Source of the DNA: Microbulbifer elongatus
GTDB taxonomy: Bacteria; Pseudomonadota; Gammaproteobacteria; Pseudomonadales; Cellvibrionaceae
Length of the DNA: 64,000 nucleotides
Reading direction: 5' to 3'
Assembly (NCBI RefSeq): GCF_020524885.1
Contig: NZ_JAIVKJ010000002.1
Coordinates: 186,001 to 250,000, forward strand
In this document: positions 8,744 to 17,297 of the stretch, in pieces
Numbering within the stretch: position 1 is the first letter of the stretch
How the letters are laid out: each line of letters begins with the position of its first letter
The notes under the pieces: model-generated
Database searches by the model: none
The model's input: the letters and a program-made list of their open reading frames with translations, nothing else
What the model was told of the DNA's origin: nothing
Program-made: the position numbers and the translations under genes

Positions 8744-9859
8744 TTAATTCAAGATGATGGAAGAAAAACTTACCTGAGCGTAATTGCCCTCTCGGTAGTC
8801 CTCTTCCCAGTTGCCGGATCCCGCGCAACCGGCATACCACATACCTTCCTGATTCTTACTGCTGCACTGATTGTAAGCACCGGCCTTGAAGTAGAACCAG
8901 TCTCCGGCGTAGCTCGCTGGGTTATCCAGTACATCTGGCTCCCCGTAAGGATTCACGTTGCTCGCCAGATCGACCGAATATTCTATACGGGGTTTGTCTG
9001 TTGCCGTGAAAGTAAGGTGCATCGTATTGCCGTCTACCGTGACGGTGTAGCTGAACTCTTCATTAAGTCTGACCCCGTTTGTACCGGGATTCTCTGTCGA
9101 CTCCCAGGTGTTTCCCCAAACCGGGTATGCAATATCTGTACGGTTGGGATCGTTTTTCTCGAGGTTTCGCTCGTAAGTCCAGAAGACAGAACCATACTCA
9201 TGGTCAGGCAATTTTTTGTAATAGATCTTTAATGGCTCGTTGCCATAGCCAAAACCATAGCCAAAACCATTGCCGAAAATGCGCTCTTCCTTTCCCGCAT
9301 GAATCTGCCCGACGACCACCGAAAATGCCGGTTTCTTATCCGGGTGTGCCGCTTTCACGGCGACATGGTTGACCGCAAGCGAGGCCGAGAGTTGTCCGCC
9401 AATTGCGCCGAAACGATTTGCATTGGGGTGTGCAGCGAGAACGAAATTATTACCCGGTGCCTTGGTCCTGGATTTTACCGGATCGATCATTTGTCGCAGT
9501 TCACTGCGTGTGTTGGTCGAGTTCGCGGTAGTGATCGCCTTGTTGGGTGCGGTAAAGACCACCTCACCTTTTTCATTGCCGTAAAAAAAGCGTGGCTCAT
9601 ACAGGCGGGAAATCTGTGGCGGTGAAACCTCGTCAATTTTACCGTCGCCATTGCTGTCCATCGGCAGGGTAATTTTCCAGCGGCTTAAATCCACCAGTGA
9701 GCCGGGCACAATGACCGTGGAGCCTGCTGGACTTTTCTCGTTTTGAGCAAACGTCTCCGCTCCGCCCTGACATGCCGCAAGCCATACGGAGGAAATCATG
9801 AGAACGAAGTATTTACAGCGAAAGGTACGAGAGGTTTTAAGGGGTTCTTGAGCGTGCAT
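8744..9859 (-). CDS. Alginate lyase, polysaccharide lyase family 7, lipoprotein
   Basis: Cleaves alginate by beta-elimination. 371 residues with the three PL7 motifs: RSELR (118-122), QIH (185-187) and YFKAGAYNQ (323-331), which supply the catalytic Gln, His and Tyr and the binding Arg. QIH rather than QVH is usually linked to activity on guluronate-containing blocks (family knowledge). The N-terminus has a basic stretch, a hydrophobic core and lipobox LAAC (Cys30), suggesting an outer-membrane-anchored enzyme. A GFGYGFGYG run at about 198-206 comes from a short DNA repeat. The start is uncertain because the ribosome site is weak. No other alginate genes are adjacent, so it stands alone here. 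Confidence 0.93.
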   Translation of the reverse strand: MHAQEPLKTSRTFRCKYFVLMISSVWLAACQGGAETFAQNEKSPAGSTVIVPGSLVDLSRWKITLPMDSNGDGKIDEVSPPQISRLYEPRFFYGNEKGEVVFTAPNKAITTANSTNTRSELRQMIDPVKSRTKAPGNNFVLAAHPNANRFGAIGGQLSASLAVNHVAVKAAHPDKKPAFSVVVGQIHAGKEERIFGNGFGYGFGYGNEPLKIYYKKLPDHEYGSVFWTYERNLEKNDPNRTDIAYPVWGNTWESTENPGTNGVRLNEEFSYTVTVDGNTMHLTFTATDKPRIEYSVDLASNVNPYGEPDVLDNPASYAGDWFYFKAGAYNQCSSKNQEGMWYAGCAGSGNWEEDYREGNYAQVSFSSIILN

Positions 9860-9982
9860 GTTGTCCGGAAAATCGATCGTAAACTCAGATAGTCGAAATT
9901 ATTCTGACAAGAAACCGTATCGATTGCCCGCACTATCGAATGTTTAAGTGAAAATTGGTTAACCAGTTTTTTGTAATGCGCC

Positions 9983-10016
9983 AAATATAAAGCTGGCGAC
10001 CCATAGGGCCGCCAGC
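9983..10016 (-). terminator. Probable terminator of the fasciclin gene
   Basis: On the minus strand a stem GCTGGC / GCCAGC with an inner CCC/GGG pairing is followed by TTTATATTT. It lies about 30 bases after the fasciclin stop. Confidence 0.55.
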
Positions 10017-10046
10017 GCACACGCAGAAATATGCAATTTCCGTGTT

Positions 10047-10592
10047 TTATTTGCTGGGCATCAATACAGCATCGATTACATGAACCACTCCATTAGAGTT
10101 CATTACATCCGCCTGGACCACGGTGGCAGTATTGCCCTTGGCATCGGTCACCGTTACCTTGTCGCCCGCCAATTTCAGAGTGAGTTCGTCGCCCTGGACG
10201 GTTTTGACTTTGGTGTGACCACCGCCCTGCTTGATTAGTCCCACTACCGCTTCGGCAGTAGCTTTGCTCGGCACCACATGGTAGGTGAGAATACTCTGTA
10301 ATTTCGCCTTGTTTTCGGGTTTTAGCAGCATCTCGACAGTACCGGCAGGCAGTGCAGCGAAGGCATCATCTGTGGGCGCGAATACGGTAAACGGGCCATC
10401 CCCCTTGAGGGTGTCGACGAGCTCCGCTGCTTTTACCGCGGCAACCAGGGTGGATAATGCTTCGGTAGCCGCTGCATTCTCTGCAATTGTCTTACTCTCG
10501 TCAGCCTGCACTTGAAGTGGTGCCACGAATACCGCCGCCGTCAAAAGTGGGGCAAATAGGAAGCGGGCAAGAGAAGTAGTCAATGAAGTCAT
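10047..10592 (-). CDS. Secreted fasciclin (FAS1) domain protein
   Basis: Exported protein of 181 residues with one FAS1 domain. A signal peptide ends about residue 30 (...PLQVQA-DE). The domain shows both conserved FAS1 boxes: GPFTVFAPTDDAFAALP near the N-terminal side and VVHVIDAVLMP at the C-terminus, with YHVV between them. FAS1 proteins act in adhesion or matrix contacts; the ligand here is unknown. A good ribosome site (TGGAGGT) precedes the ATG. Monocistronic between an upstream gap of 320 bases and its terminator. Confidence 0.93.
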   Translation of the reverse strand: MTSLTTSLARFLFAPLLTAAVFVAPLQVQADESKTIAENAAATEALSTLVAAVKAAELVDTLKGDGPFTVFAPTDDAFAALPAGTVEMLLKPENKAKLQSILTYHVVPSKATAEAVVGLIKQGGGHTKVKTVQGDELTLKLAGDKVTVTDAKGNTATVVQADVMNSNGVVHVIDAVLMPSK

Positions 10593-10913
10593 GAAATTAC
10601 CTCCAGGTTAGAACGCGCTCCAAGACAAGGCGTCGCCTGTATGGCGGCCTCGCTGAGCTTCGGGGGAGTGTAGGGTCACAGGCAGGTGCTACCCACGTTG
10701 TCTTTCAAGATAGTGAAACTGCTAGCTAAAGGACTGTGCAGTCTATTCGTGGAAAAGAGACCGGGTATTCTTCCCCGCCAACCCCAGACTTACCGTTTAG
10801 ACTGAAAAGTACGCGATAAGGTGTGCGATAAGGTGTGCGAGAGATGATCGCAGAACAGGGGTGCCGGTTTGATATGGTAAGTAATCACTAGACTAATTGT
10901 GTGAGCTCCCGTT
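10593..10913. other. Divergent intergenic region with a 12-bp tandem duplication
   Basis: 321 bases between the divergent fasciclin and VF530 genes; no open frame worth calling. The unit GCGATAAGGTGT occurs twice in a row at 10813-10836, with the first bases of a third copy. It should contain the promoters of both genes, but I could not place them convincingly. Confidence 0.5.
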
Positions 10914-11153
10914 ATGCATCATGAACAGCCCAACAACCCTTTGCATGGGGTCAAGTTGCAAACCATCGTGGAGCAGCTAGAGCAGCACTACGGCTGGGAT
11001 GGGCTTGCCGAGCGGGTACCTGTGAACTGTTTCAGGAATGACCCTTCCGTGAAATCCAGCCTGAAATTCCTGCGTAAGACCCCGTGGGCGAGAGAGAAGG
11101 TGGAGTCGCTTTATGTCGCCACCTTCAGTGACAGGAATCCATGGCACAAGTGA
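10914..11153 (+). CDS. VF530 family (DUF2132) small protein
   Basis: A 79-residue protein of the VF530/DUF2132 family, whose members are small folded proteins sometimes described as DNA-binding; the cellular role is not established. Recognised by [25 protein letters not shown] and the strongly conserved [17 protein letters not shown]. Full length for the family. The lipocalin gene follows after 4 bases, so the two may share a transcript. Confidence 0.9.
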   Translation: MHHEQPNNPLHGVKLQTIVEQLEQHYGWDGLAERVPVNCFRNDPSVKSSLKFLRKTPWAREKVESLYVATFSDRNPWHK

Positions 11154-11157
11154 TCAA

Positions 11158-11706
11158 GTGAGAGTGTTTGAAGTGTGTAACCTTTTGCTGAAGACCCTGC
11201 TGATTGGTGCGTTCGGGTTGCTTTCCGCCTGTACCGGAATACCGGAAGGGGTGGAGCCAATCAATGATTTTGAGCTCAATCGTTACCTCGGCAAGTGGTA
11301 TGAAATCGCGCGCCTCGACCATTCCTTCGAGCGGGGGCTGAGCCGCGTGACGGCAGATTACACCCTGCGCGATGACGGTGGCGTGAGGGTACTGAACCGG
11401 GGCTTTGCTGCGGAGAAGTCCGAGTGGCAAGAGGCTGAGGGGAAAGCCTATTTTATCGGCGCACCCAATGTAGGGCATCTCAAGGTGTCGTTTTTCGGGC
11501 CCTTCTATGGCTCTTACATTATTTTCGAACTGGATGAGAGCTACCGCTATGCCATGGTTGCAGGCCCTAGCAAGTCCTACCTGTGGCTGCTGTCGCGTAC
11601 GCCCACTGTGAGTAAAGCAGTAAAAGCGCGGTTTATTAAGCGCGCGGGTGAACTCGGATTTGACACCGATGCGCTGATTTTCGTCGACCAGCAACCGCAA
11701 GAGTAA
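11158..11706 (+). CDS. blc: Bacterial lipocalin, outer-membrane lipoprotein (Blc-like)
   Basis: Binds lipophilic molecules at the outer membrane; 182 residues from GTG 11158. Lipocalin block 1 is NRYLGKWYEIARLDHSFE, followed by GPFYGSYIIFELD, YAMVAGPSKSYLWLLSR and the C-terminal AGELGFDTDALIFVDQ, all in Blc order. Lipobox LLSAC makes it a lipoprotein. The start is uncertain: an open frame extends back to 11113, inside VF530, and GTG codons at 11164 and 11173 also fit. The chosen start gives a short basic n-region before the signal helix. Probably co-transcribed with the VF530 gene. Confidence 0.9.
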   Translation: MRVFEVCNLLLKTLLIGAFGLLSACTGIPEGVEPINDFELNRYLGKWYEIARLDHSFERGLSRVTADYTLRDDGGVRVLNRGFAAEKSEWQEAEGKAYFIGAPNVGHLKVSFFGPFYGSYIIFELDESYRYAMVAGPSKSYLWLLSRTPTVSKAVKARFIKRAGELGFDTDALIFVDQQPQE

Positions 11707-11844
11707 ATACCTGACAGCGTAAACACCTCGGCCCGTTGCCGGAGCGTATGGCCAAAACTTTGTGTCTATATTCCCTCGCCTTGTAGCTCGCCAGCCTTTT
11801 CTATACTGCCTTTAGCGGGTCAAATTGCAGGCGGGAGGTGGTGT

Positions 11845-12381
11845 GTGAGTTCAGGCGGTCCCAATCGCGGGCGAGGTTATCCGCGCCAGCACATTCCTGC
11901 TGAGCACTACTCACCGGCGCGGCGCCGTTTTCTGCGCAACCAGTTGCTGGTTGGCGGGGGGCTGGCGGTTTCCCCAGCAGCGCTGTTGCAGGCCCAGCCT
12001 CAGCCTGTGAAGGATGCAAGGCAGCGCCTCGGCAAGTTTTTCAGTGTGTCGCAGAAGCTCCTCGCCCCGCTACCCCTGAATACCCGCCTGGACGAGCGGG
12101 TGGCGGTACGTTTGCTCGCCGCGCTTAACAGTGAATATCCGAGTTTCCCCCAACAGCTAGATATATTCCCGGACAGCCCCGGTGAAGCCGACAAGCGCTC
12201 GCCGGTGGCAAAGCTGATCGTCGCCGCGTGGTTTCTCGGGGTGGTGGGCAAGACCCTGGTGACCTATGAGCGCGCGCTGATGAACCGGCTGACTGCGGAT
12301 CTATTCCCGGTGCGCTCATACTGCGCGGGTAAGCCCGGCTCCTGGGCCAGTGCCCCGCAAGCAAAATTCGGGAGGGTGTAA
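11845..12381 (+). CDS. Tat-exported small subunit of an FAD-dependent sugar/alcohol dehydrogenase complex
   Basis: A 178-residue protein with a twin-arginine signal (SPARRRFLRNQLLVGGGLAV, residues 23-42), so it is exported folded, probably together with the flavoprotein encoded next. The body resembles the small subunit of membrane-bound sorbitol/fructose/gluconate dehydrogenases: WFLGVVGK..TYERALM, and a C-terminal CAGKPGSWA. GTG 11845 is preceded by GGGAGG at 6-base spacing. The next gene begins one base after the stop, and the third overlaps the second, giving a three-gene operon. In related complexes this subunit is needed for assembly and export of the catalytic subunit. Confidence 0.82.
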   Translation: MSSGGPNRGRGYPRQHIPAEHYSPARRRFLRNQLLVGGGLAVSPAALLQAQPQPVKDARQRLGKFFSVSQKLLAPLPLNTRLDERVAVRLLAALNSEYPSFPQQLDIFPDSPGEADKRSPVAKLIVAAWFLGVVGKTLVTYERALMNRLTADLFPVRSYCAGKPGSWASAPQAKFGRV

Positions 12382-12382
12382 A

Positions 12383-13993
12383 TTGGTGGCAGGCAAGGAA
12401 GCCGAGTTTGTGGTGATCGGTTCCGGCGTGGCCGGGGCACTGGTGGCAAACACCCTGGCCAAGGCGGGACGGTCCGTAGTGATTCTGGAAGCCGGGCCCC
12501 GCATACCCCGCTGGCAGACGGTGGAGCGCTTCCGCAATCAGCCGAACAAGCTGGACTGGATGGCGCCCTACCCCTCTGCGCCATGGGCCCCCCATCCGCA
12601 ATACGGCGACCTTGCCAACGATTACATGCAGTTCAAGGGGCCGGACAAGTTCGAATCCCAATATATTCGTGCTGTGGGTGGCACTACCTGGCACTGGGCT
12701 GGCTGCTGCTGGCGTTACCTGCCCAACGATTTCAAGATGAACAGCCTGTACGGCGTGGGCCGGGATTGGCCGATTGAATACGATGACCTTGAGCCGTGGT
12801 ACCAGCGCGCAGAGCAGGAGCTCGGGGTCTGGGGGCCTGGTGATCAGGATCTTGGTTCACCCCGCTCGGCGCCCTACCCGATGGAACCACTACCGCTCTC
12901 CTACAGCGAGCAACGCACCGCCGCGCGTCTGAACCAGCACAGCCCGGCGTGGAAGGTGGTGACCGAGCCAGCAGCGCGCAACAGTCGCGTCTACGATGAT
13001 CGCCCCATTTGCTGCGGCAACAACAACTGCATGCCCATATGCCCCACCGGTGCCATGTACAACGCGATTGTGCACGTGGATAAGGCGGAGGCTAACGGCG
13101 CGGTGCTTGTCCACAGCGCGGTGGTTAACACCCTTGTGTCTGAGGGCGATCGTATTGTGGCCGCCGAATACAAGGATCCGGCCGGCGAAAGCCACCGTAT
13201 TTCCGGTAAAAACTTCATTCTTGCCGCTAACGGTATCGAAACCCCGAAACTGATGCTGATGTCACGTGGGCGCCACAATCCTACCGGGGTGGGAAATAGC
13301 TCGGATATGGTGGGCCGCAACCTGATGGACCACCCGGGCACCAGTGTGCGCTTTTACGCGGACGAGCCGCTGTGGGCCGGACGCGGTCCCCAGGAGATGA
13401 CCTCGCTGGTGGGCTATCGGGATGGTGATTTTCGCGCAGACTACGCCGGTAAGAAGATCAACCAGTCGAACATCTCGCCACTGGAAAGGGTTACCCGCCA
13501 GCTAATTGCCGGTGAAGCGCCCCTGTCCGCAGCAGAGCTCACCAACGCGCTGCGCGACCGCGCCGCACGCCATGCGGAATTTTCCAGCTTCCACGAAATT
13601 CTCCCACAACCGGAAAATCGCGTTCGCCCCAGCACGTCGGAAAAAGATGCCAGCGGTATCCCCAAGCCGGAAATCACCTATGCCATCGATGACTATGTGA
13701 AGAAAAGCGCGGCGCACACCCGCGAGCTCTATGGCGAGATTGCCAAGGTAATGGGTGGTACCGAAGTGGAGTTTTCTGACACCTTTGCCCCCAACAACCA
13801 CATCACCGGCACCACCATCATGGGTGAAAGCGCCGCGGACTCGGTGGTGGACAAGGACTGCCGCACCTTCGACCATCCCAACCTGTTTATTGCCGGCAGC
13901 TCCGTGATGCCCACCGTGGGCACAGTCAACGTCACCCTCACCATTGCCGCCCTCGCCCTGCGCCTGGCAGACACCCTGTTGCAGGAAGCGTGA
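12383..13993 (+). CDS. FAD-dependent GMC-family dehydrogenase, catalytic subunit of membrane-bound complex
   Basis: Flavoprotein of about 536 residues that oxidises a polyol, sugar or sugar acid and passes electrons to the cytochrome subunit. Dinucleotide motif GSGVAG is at residues 13-18; GGTTWHWAG is the FAD-covering segment. A cysteine-rich stretch CCGNNNCMPICPTGAMYN is typical of gluconate/sorbitol dehydrogenases of this type. Near the C-terminus NNHITGTTIMG holds the catalytic-type His, and GSSVMPTVGTVNVTLTIAAL is the GMC signature. It has no signal peptide, so it should travel with the Tat partner. Start TTG 12383 follows GGAGGG; GTG 12386 is equally possible. Substrate cannot be told from sequence. 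Confidence 0.9.
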   Translation: MVAGKEAEFVVIGSGVAGALVANTLAKAGRSVVILEAGPRIPRWQTVERFRNQPNKLDWMAPYPSAPWAPHPQYGDLANDYMQFKGPDKFESQYIRAVGGTTWHWAGCCWRYLPNDFKMNSLYGVGRDWPIEYDDLEPWYQRAEQELGVWGPGDQDLGSPRSAPYPMEPLPLSYSEQRTAARLNQHSPAWKVVTEPAARNSRVYDDRPICCGNNNCMPICPTGAMYNAIVHVDKAEANGAVLVHSAVVNTLVSEGDRIVAAEYKDPAGESHRISGKNFILAANGIETPKLMLMSRGRHNPTGVGNSSDMVGRNLMDHPGTSVRFYADEPLWAGRGPQEMTSLVGYRDGDFRADYAGKKINQSNISPLERVTRQLIAGEAPLSAAELTNALRDRAARHAEFSSFHEILPQPENRVRPSTSEKDASGIPKPEITYAIDDYVKKSAAHTRELYGEIAKVMGGTEVEFSDTFAPNNHITGTTIMGESAADSVVDKDCRTFDHPNLFIAGSSVMPTVGTVNVTLTIAALALRLADTLLQEA

Positions 13994-15342
13994 GTATGAT
14001 GTGGCGAGCTGCGATCCTCTCTAAGGTTGTTGCTGTGTTTCTCCCGCTGCTACTTGCAGCCGGGTTTGCACTGGCGCAGGAGGTGTGGGACGAGGCCGCG
14101 GCGGTAGAAGTAAACACGGAGCTGAATAGACCAGCGCTGATCGAAAAGGGACGCTATCTCGCGGTACTGGGAGACTGCAGGGCCTGCCATACCGCCCCGG
14201 GCGGCGCGCTGTATGCGGGTGGCAGAGCGATGGAGATGCCCAAACTCGGTATCGTTTACACCAGCAATATCACCCCGGATATCCACACCGGTATCGGCGC
14301 CTGGAAACTGGAGGAGTTCGAGCAAGCGCTGCGTCATGGTATCGGCCGCGATGGTCGCAATCTCTATCCGGCCATGCCCTACGATGCCTATTCCAAGATT
14401 ACCGATGAGGATATTCGCGCGCTCTACGCCTACTTCCTGTTCGGGGTCGCAGCGGTACATGAGAAGCCGCCAGAGAACAAAATCCGGCGCACCATGAGTC
14501 CGCGCTGGCCTCTCAAGGTCTGGAATTTCCTGTTCGTACCCGACGAGCCGTTTGCGCCAGATCCACAGCAGAGCGCAACCTGGAATCGCGGCGCTTATCT
14601 GGTGCAGGGGTTGGCCCACTGTGGCGAATGCCACTCGCCCCGCGGTATCGCGTTTCAGGACAAGGCTTACGATGAAACTGAAAAAGGATTTCTTGGCGGC
14701 GGTCCGGTACTGGACGGTTGGCAGGCCTATAACATCACCCCGGATCCGGACAACGGAATCGGACTGTGGACTGAAGCGCAGCTGATCCAATATCTGACCA
14801 CCGGCCATGTAAACCGGCTGGCACAGGCGGGTGGCACTATGGCGGAGGCGATTGAGAACAGCTTCTCCCAGTGGCAAGACGAAGACATTGCCGCAATCGT
14901 TACCTACCTGAGAAGCATCCCCCCGGTGCGGGGGCGCGAACGGATACCGCGGCAGCGCCGCGGCAACCCGGCGACAGATGTTGTCATTAAGCGCGGAAAC
15001 CTGATCCGGCGAGATGCAGAACCGCAAAACCTGAAAGCCACGTCGGACGGAGCGCGCCTCTACCTGGGGCTGTGTGCGACCTGCCACGGCGTGGATGGCA
15101 CTGGCAGCCGAGATGGCTACTATCCCTCGCTGGTATACAACAGTACTGTTGGCGCGCGGAGTAATCACAACCTTCGGCAAGTGATACTCGAAGGAGTACA
15201 CCGGGAAACCGCCGGTGAGGTCAAAATGATGCCGAGCTTTGCCCGGCACCTAAGCAAAACGGAACTGGAAAAGCTGCTGGAATATCTGCGCAGGCAGTTT
15301 GCCGCTCATCCTGAACAGGGCAGCGTCCCTCGGGACAACTGA
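13990..15342 (+). CDS. Triheme cytochrome c subunit of the FAD-dependent dehydrogenase
   Basis: Carries electrons from the GMC subunit to the quinone pool in the periplasm. 450 residues with an N-terminal signal (LLLAAGFALA-QE) and three CxxCH heme sites: CRACH (63-67), CGECH (about 211-215) and CATCH (about 362-366). This is the layout of the cytochrome subunit of alcohol, gluconate and sorbitol dehydrogenases. GTG 13990 overlaps the stop of the flavoprotein gene (GTGA), indicating translational coupling; ATG 13996 is an alternative. With the CIO-type bd oxidase nearby, electrons could go through quinol to oxygen (inference). Confidence 0.93.
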   Translation: MSMMWRAAILSKVVAVFLPLLLAAGFALAQEVWDEAAAVEVNTELNRPALIEKGRYLAVLGDCRACHTAPGGALYAGGRAMEMPKLGIVYTSNITPDIHTGIGAWKLEEFEQALRHGIGRDGRNLYPAMPYDAYSKITDEDIRALYAYFLFGVAAVHEKPPENKIRRTMSPRWPLKVWNFLFVPDEPFAPDPQQSATWNRGAYLVQGLAHCGECHSPRGIAFQDKAYDETEKGFLGGGPVLDGWQAYNITPDPDNGIGLWTEAQLIQYLTTGHVNRLAQAGGTMAEAIENSFSQWQDEDIAAIVTYLRSIPPVRGRERIPRQRRGNPATDVVIKRGNLIRRDAEPQNLKATSDGARLYLGLCATCHGVDGTGSRDGYYPSLVYNSTVGARSNHNLRQVILEGVHRETAGEVKMMPSFARHLSKTELEKLLEYLRRQFAAHPEQGSVPRDN

Positions 15343-15350
15343 CTTTTGAC

Positions 15351-15372
15351 AGCCCGGTTCACAGACCGGGCT
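15351..15372. terminator. Inverted repeat between convergent cytochrome and antiporter genes
   Basis: AGCCCGGT / ACCGGGCT with a six-base loop lies 8 bases after the cytochrome stop and covers the end of the convergent gene. No good T-run on either strand, so termination is only possible, not shown. Confidence 0.4.
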
Positions 15373-17251
15373 GCACCTTCTTACCTCCTGTGGAGTCCTT
15401 GGTCTTTTCCTGGTGGTGCCCGCTGTCTTTCCAGTGGTGGTCCAGATGCAGGTCTGGATCCCGCCGATCCTCCCTCAGCGCCTGTAATAGCTGCTCGCGG
15501 TAAATCTTGGTCTGCGCCACATGCTGGGATTCGTCGCGCCAGTAGGGAAACAGGGATTCCAGCATACGTTGGTCATGCTGTTTGAACTTGCGCGCGGCGC
15601 GCTGGGCCTGGTGCTTTGACAGGCCCAGTAACTGCAGCGCTCCAGCGCCGATTTCCAGGGCGCTGTCGACGGTTTCCCGGTAGATGTACTTCACCCCCGC
15701 TTCCATCAGCGCATACTGGTGCATGCGGTTGCGGGCGCGCGCCAGGATGGTGACGTGTGGGAAGTGTTTCTGGATGCGGCTGACGATTTCCAGGGAAGCG
15801 GCCTGGTCGCTGAGGGTCAGGATCACGATTTTCGCGTTCTCCGCACCCGCCGCGTGCAGCAGATCCTCGCGAGAGGCATCACCGTAGTACGCCTTGATAC
15901 CGTAACGGCGCACCAGCTCCAGCTGTTCCGCGTTGTGTTCCAGCAGCGTGGTGTCAAAGCCGCTGGCATTGAGCAGACGACCGGCAATCTGGCCGTAGCG
16001 GCCATAGCCAATAATGATTACCGGGGATCCGTCGTCGTGTGGATCGGTTTCTGGCAGGTCCGGTTGCCGCGGACCGGTAAAGAAGCGCGGCTGAATGAGT
16101 CGCTCGTAGGCGAGCAGCAGCAATGGCGTGAATGCCATGGACAGGGCGATCAGCGCAATCAGCACACTGCTCACATCGCTAGGCAGCACGTGGTTCTGGC
16201 TGGCATAGGCCAGCAACACAAAGCCAAACTCACCGGCCTGGGCGAGCGACAGCGCAAACAGCCAGTCCTCGCCTCTCGCCATGCCGCGAAACCGCGCCAG
16301 TGCATACAGGATGACAAATTTCACCGTTACCAGTAGAGCCAGCAGCGCCAGCAGCAGTAGTGGCTTGGCCATCACCAGCGCGAGATCCAGATTGGCCCCT
16401 ACGGCGAGGAAAAACAGACCCAGCAACAGGCCTTTGAATGGCTGGATATCCGCTTCCAGTTCGTGGCGGAACTCGCTGTCCGCCAGCACTACGCCAGCAA
16501 TGAAGGTGCCGAGTGCTGGGGACAGTTCCAGCCAGCTCATGATCGCCGCGGCGCTGAGCACAATCAGCAGCGAGCAGGCGGTGAACAGCTCGCGGGTACG
16601 TGAACCCACGACCAGCCGCAGTAACGGGGTCAGCAGGTAACGCCCGGCCAGCACCAGCCCGGTAACCGCGCCGAGCACCGCCAGGGCATAGGCCCAGCCC
16701 TGCAGGTCATCGGGGTCCTGGGCGATTTCGACGGTCGCCAGCAGTGGCAACAGCGCGAGGATAGGGATGACCGCGATATCCTGAAACAGCAGTACGCTGA
16801 AGGCATTGCGCCCGCCCTCGGTATTGAGCAGGTTTTTCTCCGAGAGCGACTGCAGCACGATAGCGGTCGATGACAGCGCGAGGATCAGGCCAATGGCGAT
16901 ACCGGCACGGACGCTGTTACCAAAGGCGTAAATGGCAATCAGCGCGACCGCTGTCGCGGTGAGCACTACCTGGGCGCCGCCAGTGCCGAAAATGGATCCG
17001 CGAAGTGCCCATAGCTTACGCGGTTGCAGTTCGAGCCCGATCAGGAACAGCATCAATGCCACGCCGAATTCGGCGAAGTGCAACTCGTCACTGGTATCGC
17101 CGACCAGACCGAAGGCGTGCGGGCCAATCAGAACGCCCGCTACCAGGTAGCCCAGCACAGAACCAAACCCCAGGCGTTTGGCCAGGGGTACGGAGAAAAC
17201 AGCGGCGGCGAGAAAAATGACGGTCTGCAGGAGGTAGTTATCGTGCGGCAT
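15359..17251 (-). CDS. CPA2-family monovalent cation/H+ antiporter with TrkA-N domain (Kef type)
   Basis: Inner-membrane K+ or Na+/H+ exchanger or glutathione-gated-type K+ efflux protein, 630 residues. The first ~390 residues are a CPA2 membrane domain with about 12 helices (GYLVAGVLIGPHAFG, FLIGLELQPRKLW, FLAVGANLDL). A cytosolic RCK/TrkA-N domain follows with nucleotide-binding GYGRYGQIAGRLL and GDASREDLL. The tail is highly charged and His/Lys-rich. It looks like KefB/KefC, but I cannot see that the glutathione site is kept. A CPA1 antiporter lies 46 bases upstream on the same strand, so the two probably form an operon. Confidence 0.9.
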   Translation of the reverse strand: MPHDNYLLQTVIFLAAAVFSVPLAKRLGFGSVLGYLVAGVLIGPHAFGLVGDTSDELHFAEFGVALMLFLIGLELQPRKLWALRGSIFGTGGAQVVLTATAVALIAIYAFGNSVRAGIAIGLILALSSTAIVLQSLSEKNLLNTEGGRNAFSVLLFQDIAVIPILALLPLLATVEIAQDPDDLQGWAYALAVLGAVTGLVLAGRYLLTPLLRLVVGSRTRELFTACSLLIVLSAAAIMSWLELSPALGTFIAGVVLADSEFRHELEADIQPFKGLLLGLFFLAVGANLDLALVMAKPLLLLALLALLVTVKFVILYALARFRGMARGEDWLFALSLAQAGEFGFVLLAYASQNHVLPSDVSSVLIALIALSMAFTPLLLLAYERLIQPRFFTGPRQPDLPETDPHDDGSPVIIIGYGRYGQIAGRLLNASGFDTTLLEHNAEQLELVRRYGIKAYYGDASREDLLHAAGAENAKIVILTLSDQAASLEIVSRIQKHFPHVTILARARNRMHQYALMEAGVKYIYRETVDSALEIGAGALQLLGLSKHQAQRAARKFKQHDQRMLESLFPYWRDESQHVAQTKIYREQLLQALREDRRDPDLHLDHHWKDSGHHQEKTKDSTGGKKVQPGL

Positions 17252-17297
17252 GGCCTGTTCTTGTGTTTGTACAAAGTATGCCGCTGGAGCGGCAGTG

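Noticed and set aside
14050..15249. A 399-codon open frame on the minus strand opposite the triheme cytochrome gene
   Set aside because: It lies wholly inside a gene with clear CxxCH motifs and signal peptide; the antisense frame has no domain and is a shadow of GC-rich codon use.
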